Shown here one piece after another: positions 1 to 8,416 of a DNA stretch of 64,000 bases. The notes beneath the pieces are model-generated. The model was not told the DNA's origin and made no database searches. It was given only the letters and a program-made list of their open reading frames with translations. The first letter of the stretch is position 1; every line of letters begins with the position of its first letter. A program made the position numbers and the translations under genes. The stretch comes from Nocardia blacklockiae (GTDB lineage: Bacteria > Actinomycetota > Actinomycetes > Mycobacteriales > Mycobacteriaceae), in NCBI RefSeq assembly GCF_015477355.1, contig NZ_JADLRJ010000008.1, positions 248,001 to 312,000 on the forward strand, written 5' to 3'.

Positions 1-302
1 CGATGGCCGGCATCGTGCCGGAGGCCACCCGCCACCGCGGCACCAAGGCCAACACCAGCGCCGGCGTGGCGCGCGGTCTGCGGCGGCACCGCGGCGAGAT
101 CGGCGCGCTGCTGGCGAACTCGCGGCTGGCCGACCTCGCCATCATCGACGCGCGCACCGTGCGGGAGTGCTGCCGGGAACCACTGCTGCTCGAAAAACAC
201 CGCGCCGCACTCGATCTGACCATCGCCGTCGAGGCCTGGCTGCAGGCCGAGGACCGATGGACGCGCAGCCACCGAACCGACCGCGAAGGCGTTACCTCAT
301 GA
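1..302 (+). CDS. Lasso peptide cyclase / asparagine synthase-like protein, C-terminal fragment (5' end outside window)
   Basis: This is the open 3' end of a gene that begins before the window; about 99 residues are visible. The fragment is helical and Arg/Leu-rich, with segments such as HRGTKANTSAG and LLANSRLADLAIID. This resembles the C-terminus of asparagine-synthetase-like lasso cyclases, which adenylate an acidic side chain and close the macrolactam ring. No catalytic motif falls inside the visible part. The assignment therefore rests mainly on context: the stop codon overlaps the start of a PqqD-like RRE gene (ATGA), and a B2 protease gene follows. That is the usual C-B1-B2 order of actinobacterial lasso clusters. 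A plain asparagine synthase is possible but less likely here. Confidence 0.7.
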   Translation, partial: MAGIVPEATRHRGTKANTSAGVARGLRRHRGEIGALLANSRLADLAIIDARTVRECCREPLLLEKHRAALDLTIAVEAWLQAEDRWTRSHRTDREGVTS

Positions 303-562
303 ATACCTTGTTCCGGGACGGCGTGTCCCTGGCCGAGACCGACGACGGCATCACGCTGCTCGACGAGAAGAGCGGAATCTACTGGGGCCTCAACGGTTCG
401 GCCGCCGTGGCGCTGCGGGAGCTGGCCGCGACCGGCAGCCTCGCCGCGGCAGCCGCCGCCGTCGCCGCGAAGTACGACGTCGGCACGCCCGACGCGGAGC
501 GCGACATTCGCGCCCTGCTCGACGAATTACGTTCCGCCGCACTACTCGCCGACCCGGCGTGA
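299..562 (+). CDS. Lasso peptide RRE protein (B1, PqqD-like)
   Basis: An 87-residue PqqD-fold protein, the normal size for a stand-alone RiPP recognition element. It binds the leader peptide of the precursor and delivers it to the B2 protease. The N-terminal beta strands and the typical segment DGITLLDEKSGIYWGLNGSA are visible, followed by an alanine-rich helix and a C-terminal helix ending LLDELRSAALL. The ATG overlaps the cyclase stop (ATGA), so translation is probably coupled. A longer upstream frame exists, but it would overlap the cyclase gene heavily and adds only Arg-rich sequence. Confidence 0.85.
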   Translation: MNTLFRDGVSLAETDDGITLLDEKSGIYWGLNGSAAVALRELAATGSLAAAAAAVAAKYDVGTPDAERDIRALLDELRSAALLADPA

Positions 563-575
563 GTTCGGAGCCCTC

Positions 576-1007
576 GTGACGACGCACCATCCGCTGTACC
601 ACGCCCCGGGCCGCGTGCCCGTGCGCGAACGAATCCTCATCCACGCGCTGGTCGCCCTCGCCCGCGTCCTGACGAAGGTGCCGCCGGCGCGCCTGCGCGC
701 GGTGCTGGAACTACTGCGCCACCACGCCGCGCCCGCGACATTCCACGACACCCTCGTCGCGCGCGAGCACGTCGTCGCGGTCAGCTACGCCTGTGTCGGG
801 CCGCGGTCCTGCCTGCTGCGCTCGATCACCGTCGCCCTGCTCTGCCGCACCCGGGGACAGTGGCCGACCTGGCGCGTCGGCGTCCGCAGGATGCCGCCGA
901 TCGCCGCGCACTCCTGGGTGGAGGCGGAGGGCCGCCCGGTCGGCGAGTCCTTCACCGGCGACTACTACGCCGCCCTGATGACCGTGCCGCCGGTCGCGCG
1001 GGCCTGA
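576..1007 (+). CDS. Lasso peptide leader protease (B2, transglutaminase-like)
   Basis: A 143-residue protein of the lasso peptide B2 family, cysteine proteases with a transglutaminase fold that remove the leader peptide. The likely catalytic Cys lies in GPRSCLLRS (about residue 75), the His in AHSWVEAEG (about 110), and an acidic residue in FTGDYY (about 128). The N-terminal helix (RERILIHALVALARVLTKVP) is also typical. The start is GTG, 13 bp after the RRE stop. Together with the two upstream genes this is the maturation part of a lasso cluster; the precursor gene should lie to the left of the window. Confidence 0.85.
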   Translation: MTTHHPLYHAPGRVPVRERILIHALVALARVLTKVPPARLRAVLELLRHHAAPATFHDTLVAREHVVAVSYACVGPRSCLLRSITVALLCRTRGQWPTWRVGVRRMPPIAAHSWVEAEGRPVGESFTGDYYAALMTVPPVARA

Positions 1008-1046
1008 CGCCCGCACTTGTGTGTGACATGGTGTATCGCCTTATTC

Positions 1047-1062
1047 CTTACCGTGCAGTAAG
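1047..1062. promoter_or_regulatory. Imperfect palindrome CTTAC-N6-GTAAG upstream of the thiolase gene
   Basis: Perfect 5-bp arms flank a six-base centre that is itself nearly symmetrical (CGTGCA). The element lies 36 bp before the thiolase start, where a repressor could block the promoter. TetR-type operators for fatty-acid catabolism genes often look like this, but the protein that binds it is unknown. Confidence 0.4.
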
Positions 1063-1097
1063 TTGGTAGTCCAGCATTCGTCGTGGAAGGACTGGCC

Positions 1098-2387
1098 GTG
1101 ACCACCAAGGCTCGCCGTGCAGTGATCGTCTCCGGGGCCCGCACGCCGTTCGTGCGCGCGTTCACCGACTACACCCGGATGGACTCCATCGACCTGGCCG
1201 ACGCCGCGGTCGCGGGCCTGCTGGAGCGGACCGGGCTGCCGAAGGACCTCGTGCAGGCGATCGTCTGGGGCGGGGTGATCCTGCCCGGCGCGGCGCCCAA
1301 TATCGCGCGCGAGATCGCGCTGGACCTGAAGCTCGACCCGGGCTGCGAGGGCCACACCGTGACCCGGGCGTGCGCGTCCGGACTGCAGGCGGTCACGTCG
1401 GCGGCGGCCGCCATCGAGCGCGGCGAGTACGACATCATGATCGCCGGCGGCAGCGACTCCACCAGCAATGCCGAGGTCAAGCTGCCGCAGAAGATGGTGC
1501 ACGCGGCGGCCCCGCTGGCCCTGGGCAAGCCGAAGGCGAAGGACTATCTCTCCGCGGTGGCGCAGCTGGCCCCGTTCACCGACCTGCTGCCGAAGCGGCC
1601 GAAGATCGAGGAGCGCACCACCGGCGAGGTGATGGGCGAGTCGGCGGAGAAGATGGCCGGCATCCACGGCGTCACCCGGGCCGCGCAGGACGAGTTCGCC
1701 GCCCGCTCCCATCACCGCGCCGCGGCCGCCATCGAGTCCGGCCGGTTCGACCGCGAGGTGCTGGAAGTCGTTACCCCCGAAGGGAAGTCGGTGACCCGCG
1801 ACGGCCTGGTGCGGGCGGACACCAGCGTCGAGAAGCTGTCGAGGCTGGCGCCGGTGTTCGCGAAGGACGGCACCGTCACCGCCGGCAACGCCAGCCCGCT
1901 CACCGACGGGGCCGCCGCGGTGCTGCTGATGAGCGAGGAGAAGGCCCGCGAGCTCGGCCTGCAACCGCTGGCGGCGATCCGTTCCTGGAGCTACGTCAGT
2001 GTCGACCCGCGCGATCAGGTGCTGATCGGCCCGGCCATCTCCATGCCGCGCGCGCTCGACAAGGCCGGAATGTCGCTCGGCGACGTCGATTTCGTCGATA
2101 TCCACGAGGCCTTCGCCGCCCAGACGCTGTCGGTGCTGGCCGCACTGGCCAGCGACGACTGGGCCAAGACCCGCCTCGATCGCGACACCGCGGTCGGCGA
2201 GATCGACCCGGCCGTCCTGAACGTGCACGGCGGATCGGTGTCGCTGGGCCACCCGTTCGGCGCGACCGGTGCGCGCATGGTCACCACCATGGCCAACGAA
2301 TTGGCGTTGTCCGGCAAGAGCGCTGCCCTGCTGGGCATCTGCGCGGCCGGCGGCATCGGCGCGTCGGCCGTGCTGGAACGCGTCTGA
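1098..2387 (+). CDS. Acetyl-CoA C-acyltransferase (thiolase, FadI/FadA type)
   Basis: A thiolase of 429 residues that cleaves 3-ketoacyl-CoA with CoA in beta-oxidation, or runs in reverse. All three signatures are present: the acyl-accepting Cys in TRACASGLQAV (about residue 95), the His in SLGHPFGATG (about 385), and the second Cys in GICAAGGIGAS near the C-terminus. The length suits the long FadI-like branch rather than the 390-residue AtoB type. The GTG at 1098 was chosen because GGAAGG lies 7 bp upstream; an in-frame GTG at 1083 would overlap that site. A fused HadAB-like dehydratase follows 108 bp downstream on the same strand. Confidence 0.9.
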   Translation: MTTKARRAVIVSGARTPFVRAFTDYTRMDSIDLADAAVAGLLERTGLPKDLVQAIVWGGVILPGAAPNIAREIALDLKLDPGCEGHTVTRACASGLQAVTSAAAAIERGEYDIMIAGGSDSTSNAEVKLPQKMVHAAAPLALGKPKAKDYLSAVAQLAPFTDLLPKRPKIEERTTGEVMGESAEKMAGIHGVTRAAQDEFAARSHHRAAAAIESGRFDREVLEVVTPEGKSVTRDGLVRADTSVEKLSRLAPVFAKDGTVTAGNASPLTDGAAAVLLMSEEKARELGLQPLAAIRSWSYVSVDPRDQVLIGPAISMPRALDKAGMSLGDVDFVDIHEAFAAQTLSVLAALASDDWAKTRLDRDTAVGEIDPAVLNVHGGSVSLGHPFGATGARMVTTMANELALSGKSAALLGICAAGGIGASAVLERV

Positions 2388-2495
2388 CCTGGTACAGCAC
2401 AACGGGTTCCGGTTCGATCCTGGCCTGCGTCACAGCCCGGCCCGGCCGCGTCGTCCGCTAGTCTCCGGTGGGCAGCGTTCCTAGGTGAAGGGCTG

Positions 2496-3542
2496 GTGAC
2501 TGTGACTGTTGAGGTCGATGCACCCGATGTGGCATCGCGGGTCGGGCACTACTACCGGGTGGAGAACCCGTACGAGGTCGGACGGGAGAAGGTCCGGGAG
2601 TACGCCAGAGCGGTGCAGGACGCGCATCCGGCGCATGCGACGGAGGACGCGGCGCTCGAGCGCGGATACCCCGGCCTGGTGGCGCCGCTGACATTCGTGT
2701 CCATCCCGGCCATGGCGGCCAACCGCAAGCTGTTCGAGGACGTCGTGGTCGGCTACGACATGTTCGTGCAGACCGAGCAGGTCTTCGAGCAGCACCGGCC
2801 GATCGTGGCGGGGGACCGGCTGCACACCGACGTGGAACTGTCGGCCGTGCGCCGCGTCGCGGGCAAGGACCTGATCACCGTGACCAACACCTTCACCGAC
2901 GAGACCGGTGAGGTGGTGCACGTGATGCACACGACGGTCGTCGGCGTCACCGGGGAGGACGTCGACCCCGCCATCACCGGCGCGGTCGACGACCTGATGG
3001 TGCACGACGTGAAGCTGCTCGGCCGCACTCGCGCGGCGGACTCCGCGGCCGACGGACCGGTGCCGGTGCGGCCCGAGGGTGAGATGCGGCTCTCCACAAG
3101 GGGTTCCGAGCGGGCGCCGCACACGGTGGCGTCGTTCGACGACCTCGCCGTCGGCGATGAACTGCCCGTGCGCGACGCGCGCCTGTCCCGCGGCGATCTG
3201 GTCAACTACGCCGGCGTCTCCGGCGACTCGAACCCGATCCACTGGGACGACCACGTCGCCCGCCTCGCCGGGCTGCCGGACATCATCGCGCACGGCATGC
3301 TCACCATGGGCCTCGGCGCGGGCGTCGTGTCCGCCTGGTCCGGCGATCCCGGCGCGCTGACCCGCTACCGGGTCCGGCTCTCCAACTACGCGGTGGTGCC
3401 GCGCGCGGGCGGGCGGATCGAGTACTCCGGCCGGGTGAAGTCGCTCGACCCGGACACGCGCACCGCCGTGGTGGCCATCGTCGCGAAGTCGGACGGCCGC
3501 AAGATCTTCGGCCTCGCCACCGCCGAGGTCCGCTTCCGCTGA
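2496..3542 (+). CDS. Fused (3R)-hydroxyacyl-ACP dehydratase, HadA-HadB
   Basis: A 348-residue double-hotdog protein. Residues 1-170 resemble HadA (YYRVENPYEVGREKVREYA, then a degenerate hotdog). Residues 205-348 resemble HadB and carry the hydratase motif YAGVSGDSNPIHWDD with the catalytic Asp and His, followed by IAHGMLTMG. In M. tuberculosis, HadA and HadB are separate subunits of the FAS-II dehydratase for mycolic acid elongation; here they form one chain. The enzyme dehydrates 3-hydroxyacyl-ACP (or CoA). The start is GTG with AGGTGAAGGG just upstream. The thiolase neighbour leaves open a role in acyl-CoA metabolism instead of FAS-II. Confidence 0.88.
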   Translation: MTVTVEVDAPDVASRVGHYYRVENPYEVGREKVREYARAVQDAHPAHATEDAALERGYPGLVAPLTFVSIPAMAANRKLFEDVVVGYDMFVQTEQVFEQHRPIVAGDRLHTDVELSAVRRVAGKDLITVTNTFTDETGEVVHVMHTTVVGVTGEDVDPAITGAVDDLMVHDVKLLGRTRAADSAADGPVPVRPEGEMRLSTRGSERAPHTVASFDDLAVGDELPVRDARLSRGDLVNYAGVSGDSNPIHWDDHVARLAGLPDIIAHGMLTMGLGAGVVSAWSGDPGALTRYRVRLSNYAVVPRAGGRIEYSGRVKSLDPDTRTAVVAIVAKSDGRKIFGLATAEVRFR

Positions 3543-3549
3543 CCCGCGG

Positions 3550-4182
3550 TCAGCTCCGGAACCGCTCCCAGTGGACGGCGTGCTCGAGGGGACGGCGGGC
3601 ACGCCAGCCGAAGCGCTCCAGATCCGGCGTCTGCTGGAACTCGCGCACGGGACCGACACAGAGCCAGGCGATCGGGCGGATGCCCGGCGGCAGTTCGATC
3701 AGCTTGGTGAGGAACAGGGTGTCGTAGAAACTCACCCAGCCCACGCCGACCTGCTCGGCGGTGGCCGCCAGCCACAGGTTCTGGATCGCGAGAATCGTGG
3801 AGTAGAGCCCGGTTTCGGGCACGGTGGCGCGGCCGAGCACCTGCGGGCCGCCGCGGCGGTCGTCGTGGGTGACGACGATGCCCGTGCCGCTCTCGGTGAT
3901 GCCCTCGATCTTGATCGGATCGAAGGTGCGGGCCCGCTCGGGCGGCAGCGCGGCGCGGAATTCGACGCGCTTCTCGGCGACGTGCGCGGCGAAGCGCGCC
4001 AGCCGCTTTCGATCCCGCACGACGACGAAGTCCCACGGCTGCGAATTGCCGACGCTGGGCGCGCGGTGCGCGGCATCGAGAATCCGCAGCAGCGTCTCGT
4101 CGTCGACCAGTTCCCCGGTGAATTCCGCGCGCACATCGCGTCGCTGCCGAATGACGTCGTAGATACCGGGTTGAGCCAACAC
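3550..4182 (-). CDS. bluB: 5,6-dimethylbenzimidazole synthase BluB
   Basis: A 210-residue nitroreductase-fold flavoenzyme. BluB cleaves reduced FMN with oxygen to make the lower ligand of cobalamin. Diagnostic segments are RRDVRAEF (residues 14-21), AAHRAPSVGNSQPWDF (about 37-52), GVGWVSFYD (about 150) and IAWLCVGPV (about 173). These separate BluB from ordinary nitroreductases. No other cobalamin gene is nearby. The gene is convergent with the HadAB gene (7 bp between stops) and points away from the desaturase gene that ends downstream of its start. Confidence 0.85.
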   Translation of the reverse strand: MLAQPGIYDVIRQRRDVRAEFTGELVDDETLLRILDAAHRAPSVGNSQPWDFVVVRDRKRLARFAAHVAEKRVEFRAALPPERARTFDPIKIEGITESGTGIVVTHDDRRGGPQVLGRATVPETGLYSTILAIQNLWLAATAEQVGVGWVSFYDTLFLTKLIELPPGIRPIAWLCVGPVREFQQTPDLERFGWRARRPLEHAVHWERFRS

Positions 4183-4254
4183 GGGCCTCAGTCAATCAGG
4201 CGATGGTCGACCCCGACCCGCCGCACCCCCTACCCGAAGCGACCCCCTACCCGA

Positions 4255-4296
4255 ACGCACCCCGCATCGGTGAGGGAAAACCGATGCGGGGTGCGT
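4255..4296. terminator. Inverted repeat downstream of the desaturase gene
   Basis: Two perfect 17-bp arms separated by 8 bases lie 14 bp past the desaturase stop, between that gene and the start of bluB. There is no clear T-run, so it may act as an RNA 3'-end stabiliser or a weak terminator. Confidence 0.6.
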
Positions 4297-4309
4297 GGAT
4301 ACGGGAAGC

Positions 4310-5563
4310 TCAGCCGACGGCCACCGCGTCGCGGCGGGCGGCCAGGCGACGCCGGCCCTGCCGCAGCGCCGTGCGCAGGCCGCGCCGGCGGCCGGTGGCC
4401 GGGTCGATCGTGGCGGCGCCGCCGAAGGCCCGCTCCGACCTGGTCTCCGGGGCGTCGTCGGTGGTGCGGCGCAGGTACTTGTTGGGCAGCGACAGCTTGA
4501 TGATGGTGCGCCACGACTTGGCGTACTGCACCGGCAGCGAGCCGGTGGTGTAGGGCAGGTCGTACTTGTCGCACAGTTCGCGCACCCGCACCGCGATCGC
4601 GGCGAGCCGGTTGCTCGGCAGGTCCGGGAACAGGTGGTGCTCGATCTGGTGCGAGAGGTTGCCGGTCATGAAGTGCAGCAGCGGGCCGCCGGAGATGTTG
4701 GCGCTGCCCAGCATCTGCCGCAGGTACCACTCGCCCTGGGTCTCGCCGTCGATGTCGGCCTTGGTGAACTTCTCGGCGCCGTCGGGGAAGTGGCCGCAGA
4801 AGATGACCGCGTTGGTCCACACGTTGCGCACGATGTTGGCGGTGAGGTTGGCCGTCAGCGTGGAGAAGAACGCGGGGCCGGTGAGCAGCGGGAAGATCAG
4901 GTAGTCCTTGGCGACCTGCTTGCCGACCTTCTTCAGCACCAGGCGGCGGTCCGCCTCGAACTGCTTGCGCTCCGGGCTGTCGGCGGGCCACTTCTTCTTG
5001 GCGACCTTGCCCAGCTCCAGGTGCTGGATCGCGACGCCGTACTCGAAGAACATCTGCAGCAGCAGGTTGTACACCGGCTGGCCGAGGTAGAACGGCGCCC
5101 AGCGCTGGTCGCGGGTGACGCGCAGCAGGCCGTAGCCGATGTCGTCGTCCATGCCCAGCACGTTGGTGTACTTGTGGTGCAGGAAGTTGTGCGTGATCTT
5201 CCAGTGTTCGGAGGGGCCGACGTTGTCCCACTCCCACGACGACGAGTGGATCTCCGGATCGTTCATCCAGTCCCACTGGCCGTGCATGACGTTGTGGCCG
5301 ATCTCCATGTTCTCGATGATCTTGGCCGCGCTCAGCAGCGCCGTGCCGGCCAGCCAGGCCGGGGGCAGGAAGCTGGCGAACAGCACCGCGCGGCCGGAGA
5401 TCTCAAGGCCGCGCTGGAGCCGGATCACGTTGCGGATGTATTTGGCGTCACGCTCGCCGCGGGACGCCTCGATCTCGCGTCGGATCGCGTCCAGCTCGGC
5501 GCCGATGGCCTCCACATCCTCGGGGGTGAGGTGGGCGTATTCCTTGACATCCGAGATTGCCAT
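4310..5563 (-). CDS. Membrane fatty acid desaturase (DesA3-like)
   Basis: A 417-residue di-iron membrane desaturase that inserts a cis double bond into acyl-CoA, probably the delta-9 bond. The three histidine clusters are present: HNVMHGQWDW (about residue 95), HNFLHHKYTN (about 130) and HQIEHHLFPDLPSNR (about 305). Hydrophobic segments lie around residues 65-90 and 195-235. The C-terminus is a basic tail. The ATG at 5563 has no Shine-Dalgarno sequence. Instead a -10-like TAGTGT sits 7 bp upstream inside two tandem copies of a 19-bp operator, so the mRNA is probably leaderless. The closest functional relative is M. tuberculosis DesA3; a homologue with a longer tail lies immediately upstream. 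Confidence 0.9.
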   Translation of the reverse strand: MAISDVKEYAHLTPEDVEAIGAELDAIRREIEASRGERDAKYIRNVIRLQRGLEISGRAVLFASFLPPAWLAGTALLSAAKIIENMEIGHNVMHGQWDWMNDPEIHSSSWEWDNVGPSEHWKITHNFLHHKYTNVLGMDDDIGYGLLRVTRDQRWAPFYLGQPVYNLLLQMFFEYGVAIQHLELGKVAKKKWPADSPERKQFEADRRLVLKKVGKQVAKDYLIFPLLTGPAFFSTLTANLTANIVRNVWTNAVIFCGHFPDGAEKFTKADIDGETQGEWYLRQMLGSANISGGPLLHFMTGNLSHQIEHHLFPDLPSNRLAAIAVRVRELCDKYDLPYTTGSLPVQYAKSWRTIIKLSLPNKYLRRTTDDAPETRSERAFGGAATIDPATGRRRGLRTALRQGRRRLAARRDAVAVG

Positions 5564-5566
5564 GCT

Positions 5567-5600
5567 GGTTACACTACCGTAGGTTACGGCTCCGTAGGTT
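5567..5600 (-). promoter_or_regulatory. Tandem operator overlapping a leaderless desaturase promoter
   Basis: Two overlapping copies of GGTTACNNNNNCGTAGGTT are visible (5567-5585 and 5582-5600, given on the + strand). The second contains the perfect inverted repeat TACGGCTCCGTA apart from its centre. The same 19-bp pattern occurs upstream of the ferredoxin reductase gene at 8417-8435 and not at unrelated genes here. The site overlaps the probable -10 element, which suits repression. A TetR-type regulator is inferred from the shape; no gene for it is in the window. Confidence 0.65.
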
Positions 5601-5660
5601 GCCGACGGATTGATTCACAACTGTGGCGTACGCCGCATTGTGATCGTGACCAACATATGG

Positions 5661-7061
5661 TCAAATCGCCCGCTGACGTCGGCGCACCCGGCGAATCGCG
5701 CGCTCGCGCAACGCCCGCCGGCGCAGCAGCAGCTTCTCCTGCCGGGCCTTGTCCTGCAGCGCCGATTTGGCCTCGCGCAGCGCTTCCTTCTCCTGCCGCG
5801 CCTTCTCCCGCAGCGCCACCTTCGCCTCGGCCAGCGCCGAGCGCAGCCCGCGTCGCTCACCGGTCACCGGGTCCACGGGCCAATGGTTCTCGGCCCACTG
5901 CTCGGTGCTCGGCAGCGCCGGCAGGGTCAGCCCGGCGAACTTGCGTTCCGAGGAGGTCTCGGGGGCGTCGTCGGCGGTGCGCCGCAGGAATCGGTCCGGC
6001 AGTGCCAGCTTGTGGATCGTACGGAACGCGAGCAGATATTGCTTGCCGAGCGAACCGGTGGTGTACGGAAGATCGTATTTGTCGCACAGCTCCCGGACCC
6101 GGCGCGCGACCTCCGGATAGCGATTGCTCGGCAGATCGGGGAACAGGTGGTGCTCGATCTGGTAGCAGAGGTTACCGCTCATGAACGCCATGACCGGGCC
6201 CGCGGAGAAGTTCGCGCTGCCGAGCATTTGCCGCAGATACCACTCGCCGCGGGTCTCGCCCTCGAGCTGTTCGATCGTGAATTTCTCTGCGCCGTCCGGG
6301 AAATGGCCGCAGAAGATCACCGCGTAGGCCCACAGGTTCCGGACCAGATTGGCGGTGGCATTGGCCTTCAGCGTCGACTTCCAGCCCGGCCCGGTGAGCG
6401 CCGGGTAGATCACGAAGTCCTTGGCCACCTGCCGGGCGATCTTGCGGCCGAACGCCCGGTTCGGCTCGGACATCAGCTCCCAGCGCGGGGTGTCGGCCAG
6501 CTCCTTCTCGATGCTCCAGTCGTGCAGCGCGATTCCCCACTCGAAGGTCGCCGCCAGCACCAGGTTGGCCGCCGGCTGCGCCAGATGCAGCGGCTTCCAT
6601 TCCTCGTCGCGGGTCATCCGCAGGATGCCGAAGCCGAGGTCCTCGTCCTTGCCGAGCACGTTGGTATAGGTGTGGTGGGAGTAGTTGTGCGCCCGCCGCC
6701 ACTGCGCGGAGGGGCCGGTCATATCCCACTCCCAGGTGGTGGAGTGGATCTCCGGGTCGTTCATCCAATCCCACTGCCCGTGGCTGATGTTGTGCCCGAG
6801 CTCCATGTTCTCGATGATCTTGGCGACCGAGAGCATGGCGGTACCGGCCACCCAGGCCCAGCGGTTGCGCCCGGCGAACAGCGTCGCGCGGGCGGCCGTC
6901 TCCAATATCCGCTGGGCGCGGATGGTGCCCCGGATGTATCTCGCATCGCGTTCGCCGAGTGATTGCTCCACATCACGGCGAATCGTGTCGAGTTCCTCTC
7001 CCAGGGTCTCGATATCGGCTGCCGTGAGATGGGCGAACGCCTTGATATCGGTGATGGCCAC
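5661..7061 (-). CDS. Membrane fatty acid desaturase with a charged C-terminal tail
   Basis: A 466-residue paralogue of the downstream desaturase, with the same three histidine boxes: HNISHGQWDWM (about residue 97), HNYSHHTYTN (about 132) and YQIEHHLFPDLPSNR (about 308). After about residue 400 it carries a tail of roughly 60 residues built from near-repeats of A-L-R-E-K-A-R-Q-E-K, predicted as a long charged helix or coiled coil. Its start is 140 bp from the ferredoxin reductase stop on the same strand, and no operator copy lies in between. It is therefore probably transcribed with the reductase, which would supply its electrons. Confidence 0.9.
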   Translation of the reverse strand: MAITDIKAFAHLTAADIETLGEELDTIRRDVEQSLGERDARYIRGTIRAQRILETAARATLFAGRNRWAWVAGTAMLSVAKIIENMELGHNISHGQWDWMNDPEIHSTTWEWDMTGPSAQWRRAHNYSHHTYTNVLGKDEDLGFGILRMTRDEEWKPLHLAQPAANLVLAATFEWGIALHDWSIEKELADTPRWELMSEPNRAFGRKIARQVAKDFVIYPALTGPGWKSTLKANATANLVRNLWAYAVIFCGHFPDGAEKFTIEQLEGETRGEWYLRQMLGSANFSAGPVMAFMSGNLCYQIEHHLFPDLPSNRYPEVARRVRELCDKYDLPYTTGSLGKQYLLAFRTIHKLALPDRFLRRTADDAPETSSERKFAGLTLPALPSTEQWAENHWPVDPVTGERRGLRSALAEAKVALREKARQEKEALREAKSALQDKARQEKLLLRRRALRERAIRRVRRRQRAI

Positions 7062-7200
7062 CGCGTCTCCCTGCTCCTGTTGCTCGATGCCGCGGCTTCG
7101 GCGCGGCGTGTCCGCTGCCCTCGGGCGGCGAACCGGCTCGACTTCCCCGAGGGTATCGGGTTTCGACGAACCCGGTGTTCACCGCTCGTGGGGCGACCGG

Positions 7201-8364
7201 CTACACATCCAGTGTGCAGTCACCCGCCGCGGCGGAGATACAAGTCTGGATCTTCTCTCCCGCCTGGTGTTCCGCGCCGTTGCGCAGATCGCGCACGTGG
7301 CCGTCGGTGAGAGACACCACACACGTCTGGCAGATGCCCATGCGGCAGCCGAACGGCATCTGCACGCCGGCGTCCTCACCGGCCTGCATCAGCGTGGTGG
7401 CGCCGTCGACGGTCGCGGTGCGACCGCTGCGCGCGAAGGTGACGGTGCCGCCCTGCCCGACCGCGGAGCGTTCCACCTCGAACCGCTCGATGTGCAGCTG
7501 CTCGCTCAAACCGGCTGCGGCCCAATGCTTCTCGATATCGTCGAGCATGGCCAGCGGGCCGCACGCCCAGGTCTCGCGCTCGCGCCAGTCGGGGAACAGC
7601 TCGTCCAGGCTGTCCAGCGTGAACTTGCCCTGCTCGCCGGTCAGGTGCCGGTGCGAGGTGAAGCTCGGGTGCCGGTCGTGCAGCTCGCTCAGCTCCGCGC
7701 CGAACAGCACGTCCTCGGCGGTGCGGGCGGAGTGCACGTGCACCACGTCGGGCCAGTTGCCGCGCCGGTCGAGCGTGCGCAGCATGGCCATCACGGGGGT
7801 GATGCCGCTGCCCGCTGTCAGGAACAGCACCTTCGCCGGCGGCGGCTCGGGCAGCACGAAGCCGCCCTGCGGCGCTGCCAGCCGCACGATCGTGCCCTCC
7901 GGCACGCCGTTGACCAGGTGGCTGGACAGGAAACCCTCCGGCATCGCCTTGACCGCGATCGAGATCAGCCGCTTGGACCGGCTCTGCGGGTCCGTCCAGT
8001 CCGGTGGACAGGTCAGCGAGTAGGAGCGCCAGTGCCACCGGCCGCCGACCAGCACGCCGATGCCGATGTACTGGCCGGGGGTGAACTTGAAATCGAAGCC
8101 CCAGCCCGGCTTGATGACCAGCGTGACCGCGTCGGTGGTCTCCTTGCGCACCGAGACGATGCGGCCGCGCAGCTCACGCGCAGACCACAGCGGGTTGATC
8201 AGATGCAGATAGTCGTCGGGCAGCAGCGGGGTGGTGACGCGGGCGGCCGCGCCGCGCAAAGCGTTGAGCCGGGTGCGGCCGGACATCTTCGCCTCGGCGA
8301 CCGGGGCCTCCAGCCACTCCCGAACGCCTTGTACCGATTTCAGGACCATCGTGCGGATGCTCAT
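7201..8364 (-). CDS. Ferredoxin reductase (FAD plus C-terminal 2Fe-2S), electron donor for desaturases
   Basis: A 387-residue electron-transfer protein like M. tuberculosis Rv3230c, which supplies electrons to DesA3. The order is an FAD-binding barrel with RSYSLTCPP (about residue 130), an NAD(P)H domain with [12 protein letters not shown] (about 200), and a plant-type 2Fe-2S domain with CRMGICQTC and a distal Cys in IQTC near the end. The reaction passes electrons from NAD(P)H through FAD and the cluster to the di-iron desaturase. The gene leads the desaturase run, and its promoter region carries one copy of the shared 19-bp operator. Confidence 0.92.
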   Translation of the reverse strand: MSIRTMVLKSVQGVREWLEAPVAEAKMSGRTRLNALRGAAARVTTPLLPDDYLHLINPLWSARELRGRIVSVRKETTDAVTLVIKPGWGFDFKFTPGQYIGIGVLVGGRWHWRSYSLTCPPDWTDPQSRSKRLISIAVKAMPEGFLSSHLVNGVPEGTIVRLAAPQGGFVLPEPPPAKVLFLTAGSGITPVMAMLRTLDRRGNWPDVVHVHSARTAEDVLFGAELSELHDRHPSFTSHRHLTGEQGKFTLDSLDELFPDWRERETWACGPLAMLDDIEKHWAAAGLSEQLHIERFEVERSAVGQGGTVTFARSGRTATVDGATTLMQAGEDAGVQMPFGCRMGICQTCVVSLTDGHVRDLRNGAEHQAGEKIQTCISAAAGDCTLDV

Positions 8365-8416
8365 TTCCCTGTGTTGAACGACGCTCGCGCGCCGACCGCG
8401 CGCTCTCCCGGTGCAA

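Noticed and set aside
1041-2402. 453-codon antisense frame over the thiolase gene
   Set aside because: The product is Arg/Gly/His-rich with no family likeness; the opposite strand has an intact thiolase.
4295-6184. 629-codon plus-strand frame over the two desaturases
   Set aside because: Shadow of the real minus-strand genes, and it runs through two genes plus their intergenic operator.
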